NCBI GenBank assembly: GCA_903889245.1
Contig: CAISWQ010000054.1
Span: forward strand, 1 to 64,000
Source: an uncultured Lentisphaerota bacterium
GTDB taxonomy: Bacteria > Verrucomicrobiota > Kiritimatiellia > CAIQIC01
Length of the DNA stretch: 64,000 nt
Direction: 5' to 3'
Of the stretch, positions 45,784 to 53,330 are shown one piece after another (the first letter of the stretch is position 1; each line of letters opens with the position of its first letter). The position numbers and the translations under genes are program-made. The notes beneath the pieces are model-generated. The model saw only the letters and a list, made by a program, of their open reading frames with translations. It searched no databases and was not told the origin of the DNA.

Positions 45784-46386
45784 AAGCTGCCGCTCGGCCA
45801 GCCGCTGGTGGAACTGGAGGAAGTGACCTCGACCAACGACGTGCTCCGGCAGATGGCGGAGCAGGGCGCGGCGGAGGGCACGGCGGTGGTGGCGCAGCGG
45901 CAGACGCATGGGCGCGGGCGGCAGCACCGGCCGTGGCATTCGCCGCCGGGCCTGGGGCTCTATCTCTCGGTGTTGCTGCGCCCACCCTGGCCGGCCTCGG
46001 AGAGCGGCGCACTCGCCCTGCTCGCGGGCCTCGCGGTCGCCAGCGCGCTCCAGCAACTCGGCGTGCCGGCGGTGAAGCTGAAGTGGCCGAACGACGTGCT
46101 CGCCGGCGGCAAAAAAATCTGCGGCGTACTCGTCGAGCCGGTGTTGCAGAACGAGCGTATCGAGTTCGCCGTCGTCGGCCTCGGCGTCAACGTCCGGCAT
46201 GGCGCGGAGGATTTTCTGCCGGAGTTGCGCGCGACGGCGACCTCGTGCCGGCTCGCGGGCGTGGATCTCGCGCTCGCGCCGGCGCGGGCCGCGGTGCTCG
46301 CCGCGCTCGACGCCGGCTACCAGCGCGCGTTGCGTGAAGGTCCCGCCTCGCTCTACGCGGCGTGGTCGGGGGCGGTTTCGTCTTGA
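45754..46386 (+). CDS. birA: Biotin--[acetyl-CoA-carboxylase] ligase, catalytic domain only
   Basis: This 210-aa protein transfers biotin to the carboxylase carrier protein via biotinyl-AMP. Motifs are VTSTNDVLR, HGRGRQHRPWHSPPGLGLYL (the GRGRxxRxW loop near residue 53), VKLKWPNDVLAGGKKICGVLVE and VVGLGVNVR. There is no N-terminal HTH, so it should not act as a repressor. The first ~12 residues are encoded by a palindrome core of the intergenic array. No good alternative start was found before LVELEEVTSTND. Confidence 0.9.
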   Translation: MNGSGFQSLEKLPLGQPLVELEEVTSTNDVLRQMAEQGAAEGTAVVAQRQTHGRGRQHRPWHSPPGLGLYLSVLLRPPWPASESGALALLAGLAVASALQQLGVPAVKLKWPNDVLAGGKKICGVLVEPVLQNERIEFAVVGLGVNVRHGAEDFLPELRATATSCRLAGVDLALAPARAAVLAALDAGYQRALREGPASLYAAWSGAVSS

Positions 46387-46410
46387 CCGGCTGGTTTTGA
46401 AATCTAGACT
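46383..46410 (+). promoter_or_regulatory. Candidate promoter for the Ser/Thr kinase gene
   Basis: TTGACC and TAGACT are separated by 16 bp, overlapping the end of birA. The expected transcript start is only a few bases before the GGGAGG ribosome site of the kinase gene. The -35 matches 5/6 to consensus. Confidence 0.45.
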
Positions 46411-46432
46411 GCCTGCGGTTTTGGGAGGCGGT

Positions 46433-48166
46433 ATGCCCGGCTTGGAAGGCAAACATCTGGCGGACTGCGAAATCCTCGCCCGTGTGGGGCAGGGCGGGAT
46501 GGGCACGGTCTATAAGGCGCGGCAGACGGAACTCGACCGCTTCGTCGCCATCAAGGTGCTCGCCGCGCAGCTGGGCCACGACGCGGATTTTCTCACGCGC
46601 TTCAAACGCGAGGCCGCGGCGGCAGCGCAGCTCGTCCACCCGAACATCGTGCAGGTGTTCTACGCCGGCCATCAGGACGAGCAGCATTTCTTCGTCATGG
46701 AGTTCGTGGATGGCGAGAGCGTCCAGCAGAAGCTGCTGCGCGAACGCCGGCTGCCGCCGGTCGAGGCGCTGGCGATCTGCGCCGCCGTCGCGCAGGGCCT
46801 CGACTACGCGTGGCGCCGCAGCAAGCTGATTCACCGCGACATCAAGCCGGACAACATTTTTCTTTCCACGGCCGGCGAGGTGAAACTGGGCGACCTGGGG
46901 TTGGCGAAGTATGCCAGCGGCACGCACTCCAGCCTGACGATCACCGGCGCCTACATCGGCACGCCCTATTTCGTCAGCCCGGAGCAGGCGCGCGGCAGCA
47001 AGGAGATTGATTTCCGGGCCGACATCTACAGCCTCGGCTGCACGCTGTTCTACATGGTCAGCGGCAAATTGCCCTACGGGGGTGAAGGTGTGGATGCCCT
47101 GTCGCTGATGTATCAACACGTACACGAGCCGCCGCCGGACATCGCGCGCGTCTGGCCGGACTGTCCCGCGTCGCTCGCGCAGTTGATCGGGCGGATGATC
47201 CAGAAAAAACCGGAGGATCGGTTCCAGAGTTACGAGGAACTGCTCGCCGGTTTGCGCGCGACCCTCGCCGCGTTGCAGGGCGGCGGCGTGCCGCTGGTCA
47301 CACTGCCCGGCACGGCGGCGCCCAAGCCGGATTCCGTCCCCGCAAGCGCACCAACCTTGCCGGGGGTGACGAGGATTGCGCCCGCGCCGGTGGCCGGACG
47401 TGCTCCCCGCAAGCTGTTCATCGTCGGCGCGCTGGTTGTGCTGGCGGCGGTGGCCGCCGCCGTGGCGCTGTGGCCGCCGGCGAAGCAGGCCGCCCCGCCG
47501 GTCCGCGCTGTGGACGCCGCATTCATCGCGGAGGTGGCGGCCGCGCCGGCCGAGCAGCAGGTCCGGCTCGTCGTGGCCAAGTTGAAGGAGCTCAATCCCG
47601 GTTATGACGGCAAGGAGAGCCACCAGCTTGAGGCGGGCCGCGTCACCGCGCTGACGTTGCCGGCGATCAGCATCCGCGACCTGACGCCCATCCGCGCGTT
47701 GCCCGCGCTGAAGGCGCTGGCGTGCCGCGAGGCGAGCGTGAAGGTGAGCGGCAAGCAGCCCAAGGGCATCCTCACCGACCTCGCGCCGCTAAAGGGCCTG
47801 GCCTTGGAGCAACTCGACTGCGGCCAGACCGAGGTCGCCGACCTCGCGCCGCTGGCCGGCCTGCCGCTGAAGCAACTGCTGCTCGATGGCACGAAGGTCC
47901 GCGACCTGACGCCGCTCGCCGGCGCGCCGCTCGCAAGCCTGCGGTGCGACTACACCCCGCTGCGCGACCTGACGCCGCTGGCCGGCCTGCCGCTGCGCGC
48001 GCTCTACTGTGTGCCCGCCGTGGCCGTGGAGGAAAACAACCGCAAGGTGCTCACGGCGCTCACGACGCTGGAGAAAATCAACGCCGTGCCGGTCGCCGAA
48101 TTTTGGAAGCAGGCGGACGCCGGCAAGGTCCCCGCCCGTGGCCGCGATGACGCGGCAGCCGACTGA
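46433..48166 (+). CDS. Membrane Ser/Thr protein kinase with C-terminal leucine-rich repeats
   Basis: This 577-aa protein has a Hanks-type kinase domain in residues ~10-280: GQGGMGTVYKA, Lys41 in VAIKVL, HRDIKPDN near residue 134, DLGLAK in place of DFG, and the SPEQA activation-segment end. A TM helix lies near residues 328-346. The part beyond the membrane has about four LRR-like units of the type 'DLTPLAGLPLxxLxxDxTxV', a style common in Planctomycetes and relatives. It is likely a receptor-like kinase sensing an extracytoplasmic ligand or protein partner. Some family members end in sulfatase or FGE domains; none is present here. Confidence 0.88.
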   Translation: MPGLEGKHLADCEILARVGQGGMGTVYKARQTELDRFVAIKVLAAQLGHDADFLTRFKREAAAAAQLVHPNIVQVFYAGHQDEQHFFVMEFVDGESVQQKLLRERRLPPVEALAICAAVAQGLDYAWRRSKLIHRDIKPDNIFLSTAGEVKLGDLGLAKYASGTHSSLTITGAYIGTPYFVSPEQARGSKEIDFRADIYSLGCTLFYMVSGKLPYGGEGVDALSLMYQHVHEPPPDIARVWPDCPASLAQLIGRMIQKKPEDRFQSYEELLAGLRATLAALQGGGVPLVTLPGTAAPKPDSVPASAPTLPGVTRIAPAPVAGRAPRKLFIVGALVVLAAVAAAVALWPPAKQAAPPVRAVDAAFIAEVAAAPAEQQVRLVVAKLKELNPGYDGKESHQLEAGRVTALTLPAISIRDLTPIRALPALKALACREASVKVSGKQPKGILTDLAPLKGLALEQLDCGQTEVADLAPLAGLPLKQLLLDGTKVRDLTPLAGAPLASLRCDYTPLRDLTPLAGLPLRALYCVPAVAVEENNRKVLTALTTLEKINAVPVAEFWKQADAGKVPARGRDDAAAD

Positions 48167-48169
48167 TTT

Positions 48170-48215
48170 TTCCAAGCCTCGGAAACCGCCGCGTGAAAAT
48201 TTCCAAGGCTTGGAA
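48170..48215. repeat. TTCCAA-N3-TTGGAA palindrome pair upstream of coaX
   Basis: Cores TTCCAAGCCTCGGAA (48170) and TTCCAAGGCTTGGAA (48201) are 31 bp apart, starting 4 bp after the kinase stop. The second core ends 18 bp before a good -35 hexamer. Confidence 0.87.
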
Positions 48216-48233
48216 ATCCCACTGTCGTCGGGA

Positions 48234-48262
48234 TTGAAAAAAAAGATGGCTTGAAGGATTAT
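48234..48262 (+). promoter_or_regulatory. Candidate promoter for coaX
   Basis: TTGAAA and GATTAT are separated by 17 bp within an A-rich stretch unusual for this GC-rich sequence. The predicted transcript would start within about 5 bp of the first ATG, giving a very short leader. Confidence 0.45.
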
Positions 48263-48273
48263 CCGCGCCGCCC

Positions 48274-49059
48274 ATGACACCCAGCGCCGCCATGATCTTG
48301 TTGATTGATGTTGGCAACACCAGCACGACGCTTGGCCTGTGGGACGGCGTGCGCGTCGTGAAGACCGGCCGCGTCCCGACGGCCGAGCGTGACGCCAGGG
48401 TTGTCCTCGGCGCGGTGCGGCGCTGGCTCGGCCGCCGGAAAATGGCCGATGCGGTGTTGAGCACGGTGGTGCCGGCGGTGTGTCCGCTGTGGCGCAAGGT
48501 ATGCGCCGCGCTCGGAGCACGCGCCCCGCTCGACGTGAATCATCGGCTGAAGCTGGGCGTGATGATTTCGTACCCGCGGCCGGCGAGCATCGGCGCGGAC
48601 CGGCTGGCCAACGCGGCGGGTGCGGTCGCCCGTTATGGCGCGCCGGCGATCGTGGTGGACTTCGGCACGGCGACGACGTTCGACGTGATCAGCGCGCGGC
48701 GCGGCTACATCGGCGGCATCATCGCGCCGGGGCTGGCGCTGATGTTTGATTATCTTGCCGAGCGCACGGCGTTGCTGCCGCACCTGCATTTGCACGCGAC
48801 GCGTGGCCGGGTGGGGCGGAGCACGGCGCAGGCGATGCAGCTCGGCGCGCGCTGGGGCTATCGCGGCCTGACGCGCGAGATTCTCGCCGAACTGAAACGC
48901 GGGCTGCGCGAGCAACCGGTGCGCCTGATCGCCACCGGCGGGCTCGCCGGCCGCATCACGCGCGGCGCCCGCCTCCGCCTGACGGTGGATTCGGACTTGA
49001 CGTTGTTCGGTTTAGGCCGCATTTATGCGCTCAACCGCAGCGCATCAGAAGGAACGTGA
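48274..49059 (+). CDS. coaX: Type III pantothenate kinase
   Basis: This 261-aa ASKHA-fold enzyme phosphorylates pantothenate in the first step of CoA synthesis. The phosphate-1 motif is LIDVGNTSTTLGLW. IGADRLANAAGA and VVDFGTATTFDVI (phosphate-2) are diagnostic for CoaX. The ATG at 48292 (MILLIDVGN) fits the family start better than the first ATG, which adds six residues. Neither has a clear Shine-Dalgarno. The stop overlaps a GTG that could start the next gene. Confidence 0.92.
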   Translation: MTPSAAMILLIDVGNTSTTLGLWDGVRVVKTGRVPTAERDARVVLGAVRRWLGRRKMADAVLSTVVPAVCPLWRKVCAALGARAPLDVNHRLKLGVMISYPRPASIGADRLANAAGAVARYGAPAIVVDFGTATTFDVISARRGYIGGIIAPGLALMFDYLAERTALLPHLHLHATRGRVGRSTAQAMQLGARWGYRGLTREILAELKRGLREQPVRLIATGGLAGRITRGARLRLTVDSDLTLFGLGRIYALNRSASEGT

Positions 49060-49061
49060 AC

Positions 49062-50075
49062 ATGACGAAGACGACGAAAAAAGCGGTCGTGCCCGCGCAT
49101 CAGGAAACTGGCGCCGGCGGCTGGCTGACGTACCGACCGGACTTGAAGGTGCTCGATTGCACCATCCGCGACGGCGGGCTGATCAACGATCACAAGTTCA
49201 GCGACGACTTTGTGCGCGCGGTCTATGACGCGGCGCTGGCGGCGGGGGTGGACTATTTCGAGTGCGGTTACAAAGGCTCCAAGCGGCTCTCCAAGCGCGA
49301 CGAGTTCGGCCCGTGGAAATTCTGTGATGAGGCCGACCTGCGCCGCGTCTTTGGCGACGAGCCCGACCCGAAGATGAAACTCTCCGTGATGGCCGATGCC
49401 GAACGGACGGATTTCCACACCGACATCCTGCCCAAAAGCGACAGCGTGTTGAGCATGATTCGCGTCGCCTGCTACATCCACCAGATCCCGACCGCGGTGG
49501 AGATGATCAAGGACGCGCACGACAAGGGCTATGAGACCACCTGCAACATCATGGCGCTCTCGACCATCCAGGAGGCCGAACTGCGCGCCGCGCTCAAGGT
49601 GCTCGCGGCGACGCCGGTGGACTATGTCTATGTGGTGGACAGCTTCGGCTCGCTCTACTCCGAGCAGGTGCGGGATTATTACCGCGCGTTTGTCCATGGC
49701 CTCGGCGACGCCGGCAAGAAGATCGGCATCCACACGCACAACAACCAGCAGCTCGCGTTCTCCAACAGCATCGAGGCGATCATCCACGGCGTCACGCTGG
49801 TGGATGCGACCGTCTATGGCCTCGGCCGCGGCGCGGGCAACTGCCCGATGGAACTGCTGCTCGGCTTCCTGAAGAACCCGAAGTTCGACCAGCGTCCGCT
49901 GATCGAGTGCATCCAGCAGCACCTGCTCCCGCTCTCCAAGCAGATTGATTGGGGCTATAGCATCCCCTACATGATCTCCGGCCAGCTCAACCTCCACCCG
50001 CGCGACGCGATGGAATTGCGCGAAGGCCCCCGCAAGGAAGAGTTCCTCGCCTTCTACGACAAGATGATGGAATAA
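49062..50075 (+). CDS. DRE-TIM metallolyase / aldolase catalytic domain protein
   Basis: This ~337-aa TIM-barrel protein has the HMGL-like signature LDCTIRDGG (Arg-Asp) near residue 30, 'YVVDSFGSLY' and the metal-binding IGIHTHNNQQLAFSNSIEAI (HxH). It resembles 4-hydroxy-2-oxovalerate aldolases and HMG-CoA lyase-like enzymes but lacks their partner domains. The exact substrate is uncertain. The ATG was chosen because GAAGGAACG precedes it at good distance; a GTG 6 bp upstream overlaps coaX. Confidence 0.82.
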   Translation: MTKTTKKAVVPAHQETGAGGWLTYRPDLKVLDCTIRDGGLINDHKFSDDFVRAVYDAALAAGVDYFECGYKGSKRLSKRDEFGPWKFCDEADLRRVFGDEPDPKMKLSVMADAERTDFHTDILPKSDSVLSMIRVACYIHQIPTAVEMIKDAHDKGYETTCNIMALSTIQEAELRAALKVLAATPVDYVYVVDSFGSLYSEQVRDYYRAFVHGLGDAGKKIGIHTHNNQQLAFSNSIEAIIHGVTLVDATVYGLGRGAGNCPMELLLGFLKNPKFDQRPLIECIQQHLLPLSKQIDWGYSIPYMISGQLNLHPRDAMELREGPRKEEFLAFYDKMME

Positions 50076-50076
50076 G

Positions 50077-50095
50077 CCGCGCCCGGTTGGCGCGG
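50077..50095 (+). terminator. GC hairpin after the aldolase gene, possible terminator
   Basis: CCGCGCC and GGCGCGG pair around the loop CGGTT, starting 2 bp after the aldolase stop. There is no T-tract, so it may instead stabilise the 3' end. The rest of the ~260-bp gap to the next gene shows no gene or repeat; an ATTGAATTGACC stretch near 50290 may contain a -35 element. Confidence 0.45.
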
Positions 50096-50354
50096 GAACC
50101 TCGGTGTAAAAAGCGGCGCCGGGATCGTGGCCTGGGCGCGCTCCGCGTCGCACACATCCCGCGCCAGCCCGACGGCTTTCTCTGTATGCTGGCATCCGCC
50201 AGCGCCACGCTGCTGACCTGCCCGCCGCGTTCCCAGCCCCCGCGCAAATCGGCCTTGTCAGCGTGGAGGCCGGGGCGTATAAGCCACATTGAATTGACCG
50301 ACATTCTTCGATGTCTGGCCGATGAGGAGAAACCGACAAGCAGAGAGGGCAGTG

Positions 50355-50828
50355 ATGAAAGCATGCGTGATAAAGATGATGGCAGTGGGGTGTGCGCTGA
50401 CCGTAATGGCTCCGCAGAGTCTCTTCGCCTCCAAACAGGGCGCGGAGGCCGCGTTAAAATGGCTGGGCCAATGCATGAGCGACCAGCAGAAAAAGGAGTA
50501 TGCCAACACTTTCACCTCGGTCTTGAAAGATGACAAGGTTCCCAAGACGGACAAAACGCGGGAGGCTTATAAGCGCGTGTTCCAGAAGCTGGATGAATGG
50601 AACCCCAAATTCTGGCCCTCCATGTGCGCGTTCATCTGCGACCTAGAGGTCGGCGAATTGGAAAAGGTCATGACCGACCAGCAGAAGGCCCAGTTCAACA
50701 AAGCCAAAGCCGACATCGAAAAGAACTGGAAGCCCGGCCAAAGCAAAGCGGCCCTGAAGCTCGAGGCCGGCAGCAAGCTGCTGGATATCGAGCAGCGGGT
50801 GAAACTGTTCTATAACCAAAACAAGTAA
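50355..50828 (+). CDS. Small secreted helical protein, unknown function
   Basis: This 157-aa protein has a signal peptide (MKACVIKMMAVGCALTVMAPQSLFA). The mature part is lysine-rich and probably all-helical, with two copies of a 'SDQQKKEYANTF / TDQQKAQFNKAK' motif, suggesting an internal duplication. Three cysteines occur in the mature region (GQCMSD; SMCAFICDLE). No known family was recognised. It is followed 13 bp downstream by another secreted helical protein, so the two probably form an operon. A GAGGGCAGTG site precedes the ATG. Confidence 0.75.
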   Translation: MKACVIKMMAVGCALTVMAPQSLFASKQGAEAALKWLGQCMSDQQKKEYANTFTSVLKDDKVPKTDKTREAYKRVFQKLDEWNPKFWPSMCAFICDLEVGELEKVMTDQQKAQFNKAKADIEKNWKPGQSKAALKLEAGSKLLDIEQRVKLFYNQNK

Positions 50829-50841
50829 AGCAGGAGTTACC

Positions 50842-51462
50842 ATGAGAAACCGGACTGCGAAATGGTTTATCGGTGCGACCGTCCTGGTCGCACTCGGGTT
50901 GGCGCCGGCAGCACAGGCGGTGGACCTCGGCTCGCTGACCAGCCTGCTGGGGCAACTGGGCACCGCGTCCAAGGCTTCGGGGGATGCCACGCTGGTCTCC
51001 CTGGCCAAGGATTTGGCGCCCAAGGCACAGGCCTTATACAAGGCGTTGGGCGGCAACTCGGCTGTTCAAGGCCAGCTCGTCAGCGCGCTTCAGGCGCTAC
51101 TCGGCAACAAGAGCGTCAGCGCGCTCGGCGCGCTCACCAAGCTCTCGGAGGCCAAGTTGACGGATGCGCAAATGAAGTTGGCCAAGGATGTGGGTAATGT
51201 GGGCAGCGCCTATCTCGTCCAGAAGAATTTTGCGTCGCTGGAGGGCGCGCAGGGCGATGTGGCGCAGATCGTCAATGCGCTGCGCAAGGGCGACCCCACG
51301 ACGGTGTTGCCCGCGTTACAAAACGTGGCGCAAAACGCCAAGATCACCCCGGCCCAGAAGGAACTGGCCGGCGCCCTCGTGGATCAATATGCGCCCGGCA
51401 TGAAGAAAATCGGTAATGCGCTGAAGGAAGGCCTGAAGAGCCTGCCGGGCTTTGGCAAGTGA
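50842..51462 (+). CDS. Secreted helical protein, unknown function
   Basis: This 206-aa protein has a signal peptide (WFIGATVLVALGLAPAAQA). The mature sequence is Ala/Leu/Lys-rich with short amphipathic helices (LGSLTSLLGQLGTASKAS; KLSEAKLTDAQMKLAKDVG). There are no cysteines and no recognisable catalytic motif. A similar TPAQKELAGALVDQY helix recalls the 'DQQK' motif of the preceding protein. CAGGAGTTACC precedes the ATG. Confidence 0.75.
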   Translation: MRNRTAKWFIGATVLVALGLAPAAQAVDLGSLTSLLGQLGTASKASGDATLVSLAKDLAPKAQALYKALGGNSAVQGQLVSALQALLGNKSVSALGALTKLSEAKLTDAQMKLAKDVGNVGSAYLVQKNFASLEGAQGDVAQIVNALRKGDPTTVLPALQNVAQNAKITPAQKELAGALVDQYAPGMKKIGNALKEGLKSLPGFGK

Positions 51463-51505
51463 GTGTTCACAGAAAGCAGTGAGTCCAACGACGGAGGGAA
51501 GCACC

Positions 51506-51673
51506 ATGAAGATAGTCAAAATCATCTGCTCGATATTGCTGCCGCCGGTCGCCGCCTTCCTGCAGGTGGGCGCGACGACCCACCTCTGGATCAATATCGT
51601 CCTGACGATCCTGGGCGGCATCCCCGGCATCATCCACGCTCTGTGGCTGGTGCTGACGGATAAGAAATCCTGA
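51506..51673 (+). CDS. YqaE/Pmp3 family small membrane protein
   Basis: This 55-aa protein has two membrane helices. 'ICSILLPPVAAFLQVG' and 'WINIVLTILGGIPGIIHALWLVL' are the classic PMP3/UPF0057 pattern. Homologues are stress-induced proteolipids linked to membrane potential. GGAGGG lies well placed before the ATG. It follows the two secreted helical proteins at 43 bp and may belong to the same envelope-stress unit (inference). Confidence 0.9.
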   Translation: MKIVKIICSILLPPVAAFLQVGATTHLWINIVLTILGGIPGIIHALWLVLTDKKS

Positions 51674-51843
51674 TCACGAGCAGATGCTGAAGGGCCGCAA
51701 GAGCAGCCGCTGAACGCGCACCACGGGCCTACCCGTAAGCCCGCCCTCCAGATGAAGCAACTGCTGCGGTGAAGTGTGGCCATGTTCAAGACGGCCACGC
51801 CGAGACTTGGCCTTCCAGTTATACCTCCGCCCCGCGCGTGGAG

Positions 51844-51862
51844 GGCGCGGCGTTGCCGCGCC
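51844..51862. repeat. REP-like GC hairpin in a 363-bp gene-poor gap
   Basis: GGCGCGGCGTTGCCGCGCC is an 8-bp stem with a 3-base loop, the reverse orientation of the copy at 20843 and preceded by TGGAG. The gap 51674-52036 otherwise shows GTGGCC...GGCCAC inverted ends near 51778 and a TTGACT at 51921 that may be a -35 element. No gene was found in it. Confidence 0.7.
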
Positions 51863-52036
51863 GGGAACCACCACGACGTTTTTCACGGTCCCTGGCTGCC
51901 GACCCACGGCAATTCAGCGCTTGACTCGTTGCCGCGCGCCGCGAAAATGCGCGCGTTTTACGTGGCCCTGACCGGGCCGTCTGCGGCACGACGCCGCGGG
52001 CCGCGCCAGGGTGCTGTACACCAAGAGGAGCAACCG

Positions 52037-52942
52037 ATGCAGATGAACATGAGCGGAATGTCGCGCCGCGAGGCGCTGGGCGCGCTGGGCCTGCTGGCGC
52101 TGTCGAGCCGGCTGGCGTGGGCGCAGGAAGCGAAGGGCGGGATCGCGCTGCAGCTCTACACCGTGCGCGACGCCGCGAAGAAGGACCTCGAAGGCACGTT
52201 GAAGAAGGCCGCCGACATGGGCTGGCGCTATGTGCAGTGGAGCGGCATGCCCAACCTGCCAGCCGACAAGATTCGCGCGGCGCTCGACGCGGCCGGTCTC
52301 AAGTGCATCGCGTGTCATACCAGCGTCGAGGCCTTCGAGAAGGATTTCGACAAGGAAGTCGCGTTCTGGAAGACCGTCGGCTGCAAGGATATCGGGCCCG
52401 GCGGCATGATGAAGGATTGCACCAAGGACCTCGCCGCGTGGCTCAAGGGCTGCCAGCGGCTCGACGAACTCGGCGCCAAGATGCGCGGCGCCGGCCTGCG
52501 CCTCATCTTCCACAACCACGGCATGGAGTTCGAGAAGTTCGCGGATGATCCGCGCACGAAGCACCAGATTCTGATGGACACCACCAAGCCGGGCAATCTC
52601 TACGCCGAGCTCGACATCGCTTGGGCGCACGCCGCCGGTGTGGATGTCCCCGCCTATCTGCGCGGCGCACTCAAGGGCCGCGTCAAGTGCGTCCACGCCA
52701 AGGACGTCATCACCGAGGCCGCGCCCGCTCCCGCCAAGCCCGCCAAGGGCAAGGCCAAGGGCGGCGGCAAGAAGCACACGCTTGTGCCGCTCGGCCAGGG
52801 CCAGGTGCCGTGGAAGGATGTCATCCCGGCCTGCAAGGACGCGGGCGTCGAGTGGTACATCTACGAGCAGGACAACGGCAAGGGCGAAGTCTGGGATTAC
52901 GTGAAGACCAGCTACGACTTCCTCTCGAAGCAGCCGATCTGA
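52037..52942 (+). CDS. Tat-exported sugar phosphate isomerase/epimerase-like protein
   Basis: This 301-aa AP-endonuclease-2-like TIM barrel has a Tat signal (MSRREALGALGLLALSS). Barrel motifs are IALQLYTVRDAAKKD, 'LIFHNHGMEFEKF' (metal His), LYAELDIAWAHAAGVD and 'RVKCVHAKD'. A Lys/Pro/Ala insertion (APAPAKPAKGKAKGGGKK) sits near the C-terminus. The role is likely isomerisation or epimerisation of a sugar or inositol outside the cytoplasm. AAGAGGAGCAACCG precedes the ATG. An intrinsic terminator follows. Confidence 0.87.
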   Translation: MQMNMSGMSRREALGALGLLALSSRLAWAQEAKGGIALQLYTVRDAAKKDLEGTLKKAADMGWRYVQWSGMPNLPADKIRAALDAAGLKCIACHTSVEAFEKDFDKEVAFWKTVGCKDIGPGGMMKDCTKDLAAWLKGCQRLDELGAKMRGAGLRLIFHNHGMEFEKFADDPRTKHQILMDTTKPGNLYAELDIAWAHAAGVDVPAYLRGALKGRVKCVHAKDVITEAAPAPAKPAKGKAKGGGKKHTLVPLGQGQVPWKDVIPACKDAGVEWYIYEQDNGKGEVWDYVKTSYDFLSKQPI

Positions 52943-52957
52943 CCTCTTGACCGCCTG

Positions 52958-53005
52958 AACGCGCGGCGTTTTCCAGGCCTTGGAAACGCCGCGCGTTTCT
53001 TTTCC
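52958..53005 (+). terminator. Intrinsic terminator with a palindrome core at its tip
   Basis: AACGCGCGGCGTTTTCCA pairs with TGGAAACGCCGCGCGTT (one bulged T) around the loop GGCCT, followed by TCTTTTCC. The tip is the TTCCAGGCCTTGGAA element (52971-52985). As after rplQ, gene-specific GC arms extend a repeat core. Confidence 0.88.
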
Positions 53006-53162
53006 GGACCCGGAAAAAACAGAGATCAGAGAGCAGCGGTCAGAGGTCAGTTTCCCTGGCCTTGAAAAAAAATCCGGTGAAACGCTCCAAGCCTTGGAAA
53101 AATTTCCGCGAGCTTTTCCAATGCTTGGAAATACCAAGGGCCCCGGTTTCCAATCCTTGGAA
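53002..53162. repeat. Palindrome array with an embedded heptamer tract
   Basis: Cores or relics start at 53002 (TTCCGGACCCGGAA, 31 bp after the terminator core), about 53053 (degenerate), 53085, 53116 and 53148. The last four are 31-32 bp apart. The irregular 51-bp step contains a heptamer tract at 53021-53048 (AGAGATC, AGAGAGC, AGCGGTC, AGAGGTC), as if it had inserted between units. The last spacer contains ACC...GGGCCC...GGT. Confidence 0.85.
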
Positions 53163-53189
53163 ACAGTAGCGGCGAACCATGGTCGCCGT

Positions 53190-53234
53190 CGGCGGGCATA
53201 GCCCGCCGCTACAGCGGCGCGGCGACGCCGCGCC
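53190..53234. repeat. Two REP-like GC hairpins
   Basis: CGGCGGGCATAGCCCGCCG (53190-53208) has an 8-bp stem and an ATA loop. GGCGCGGCGACGCCGCGCC (53216-53234) matches the type at 20843 and 51844 and is again followed by CTCCA. With the preceding arrays they fill the 388-bp gap; the last ~95 bp before the next gene are otherwise featureless. Confidence 0.75.
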
Positions 53235-53330
53235 CTCCATTTATTTCTGTCCACGCTTGGCGCGGGCAAGTCCACCTTGACTTTCCGGGTTGTTCCGTGA
53301 CAATGCCGCCGACTTTTTTGGCGGCGTCCC

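Noticed and set aside
50076-50354. A tRNA or small RNA gene in the gap after the aldolase
   Set aside because: No cloverleaf, TTCGA-type T-arm or CCA end could be found; only one short GC hairpin.
51776-52036. N-terminal extension of the sugar isomerase
   Set aside because: The in-frame upstream sequence is repeat-rich and lacks domain similarity. The internal ATG has AAGAGGAG and starts the Tat signal.
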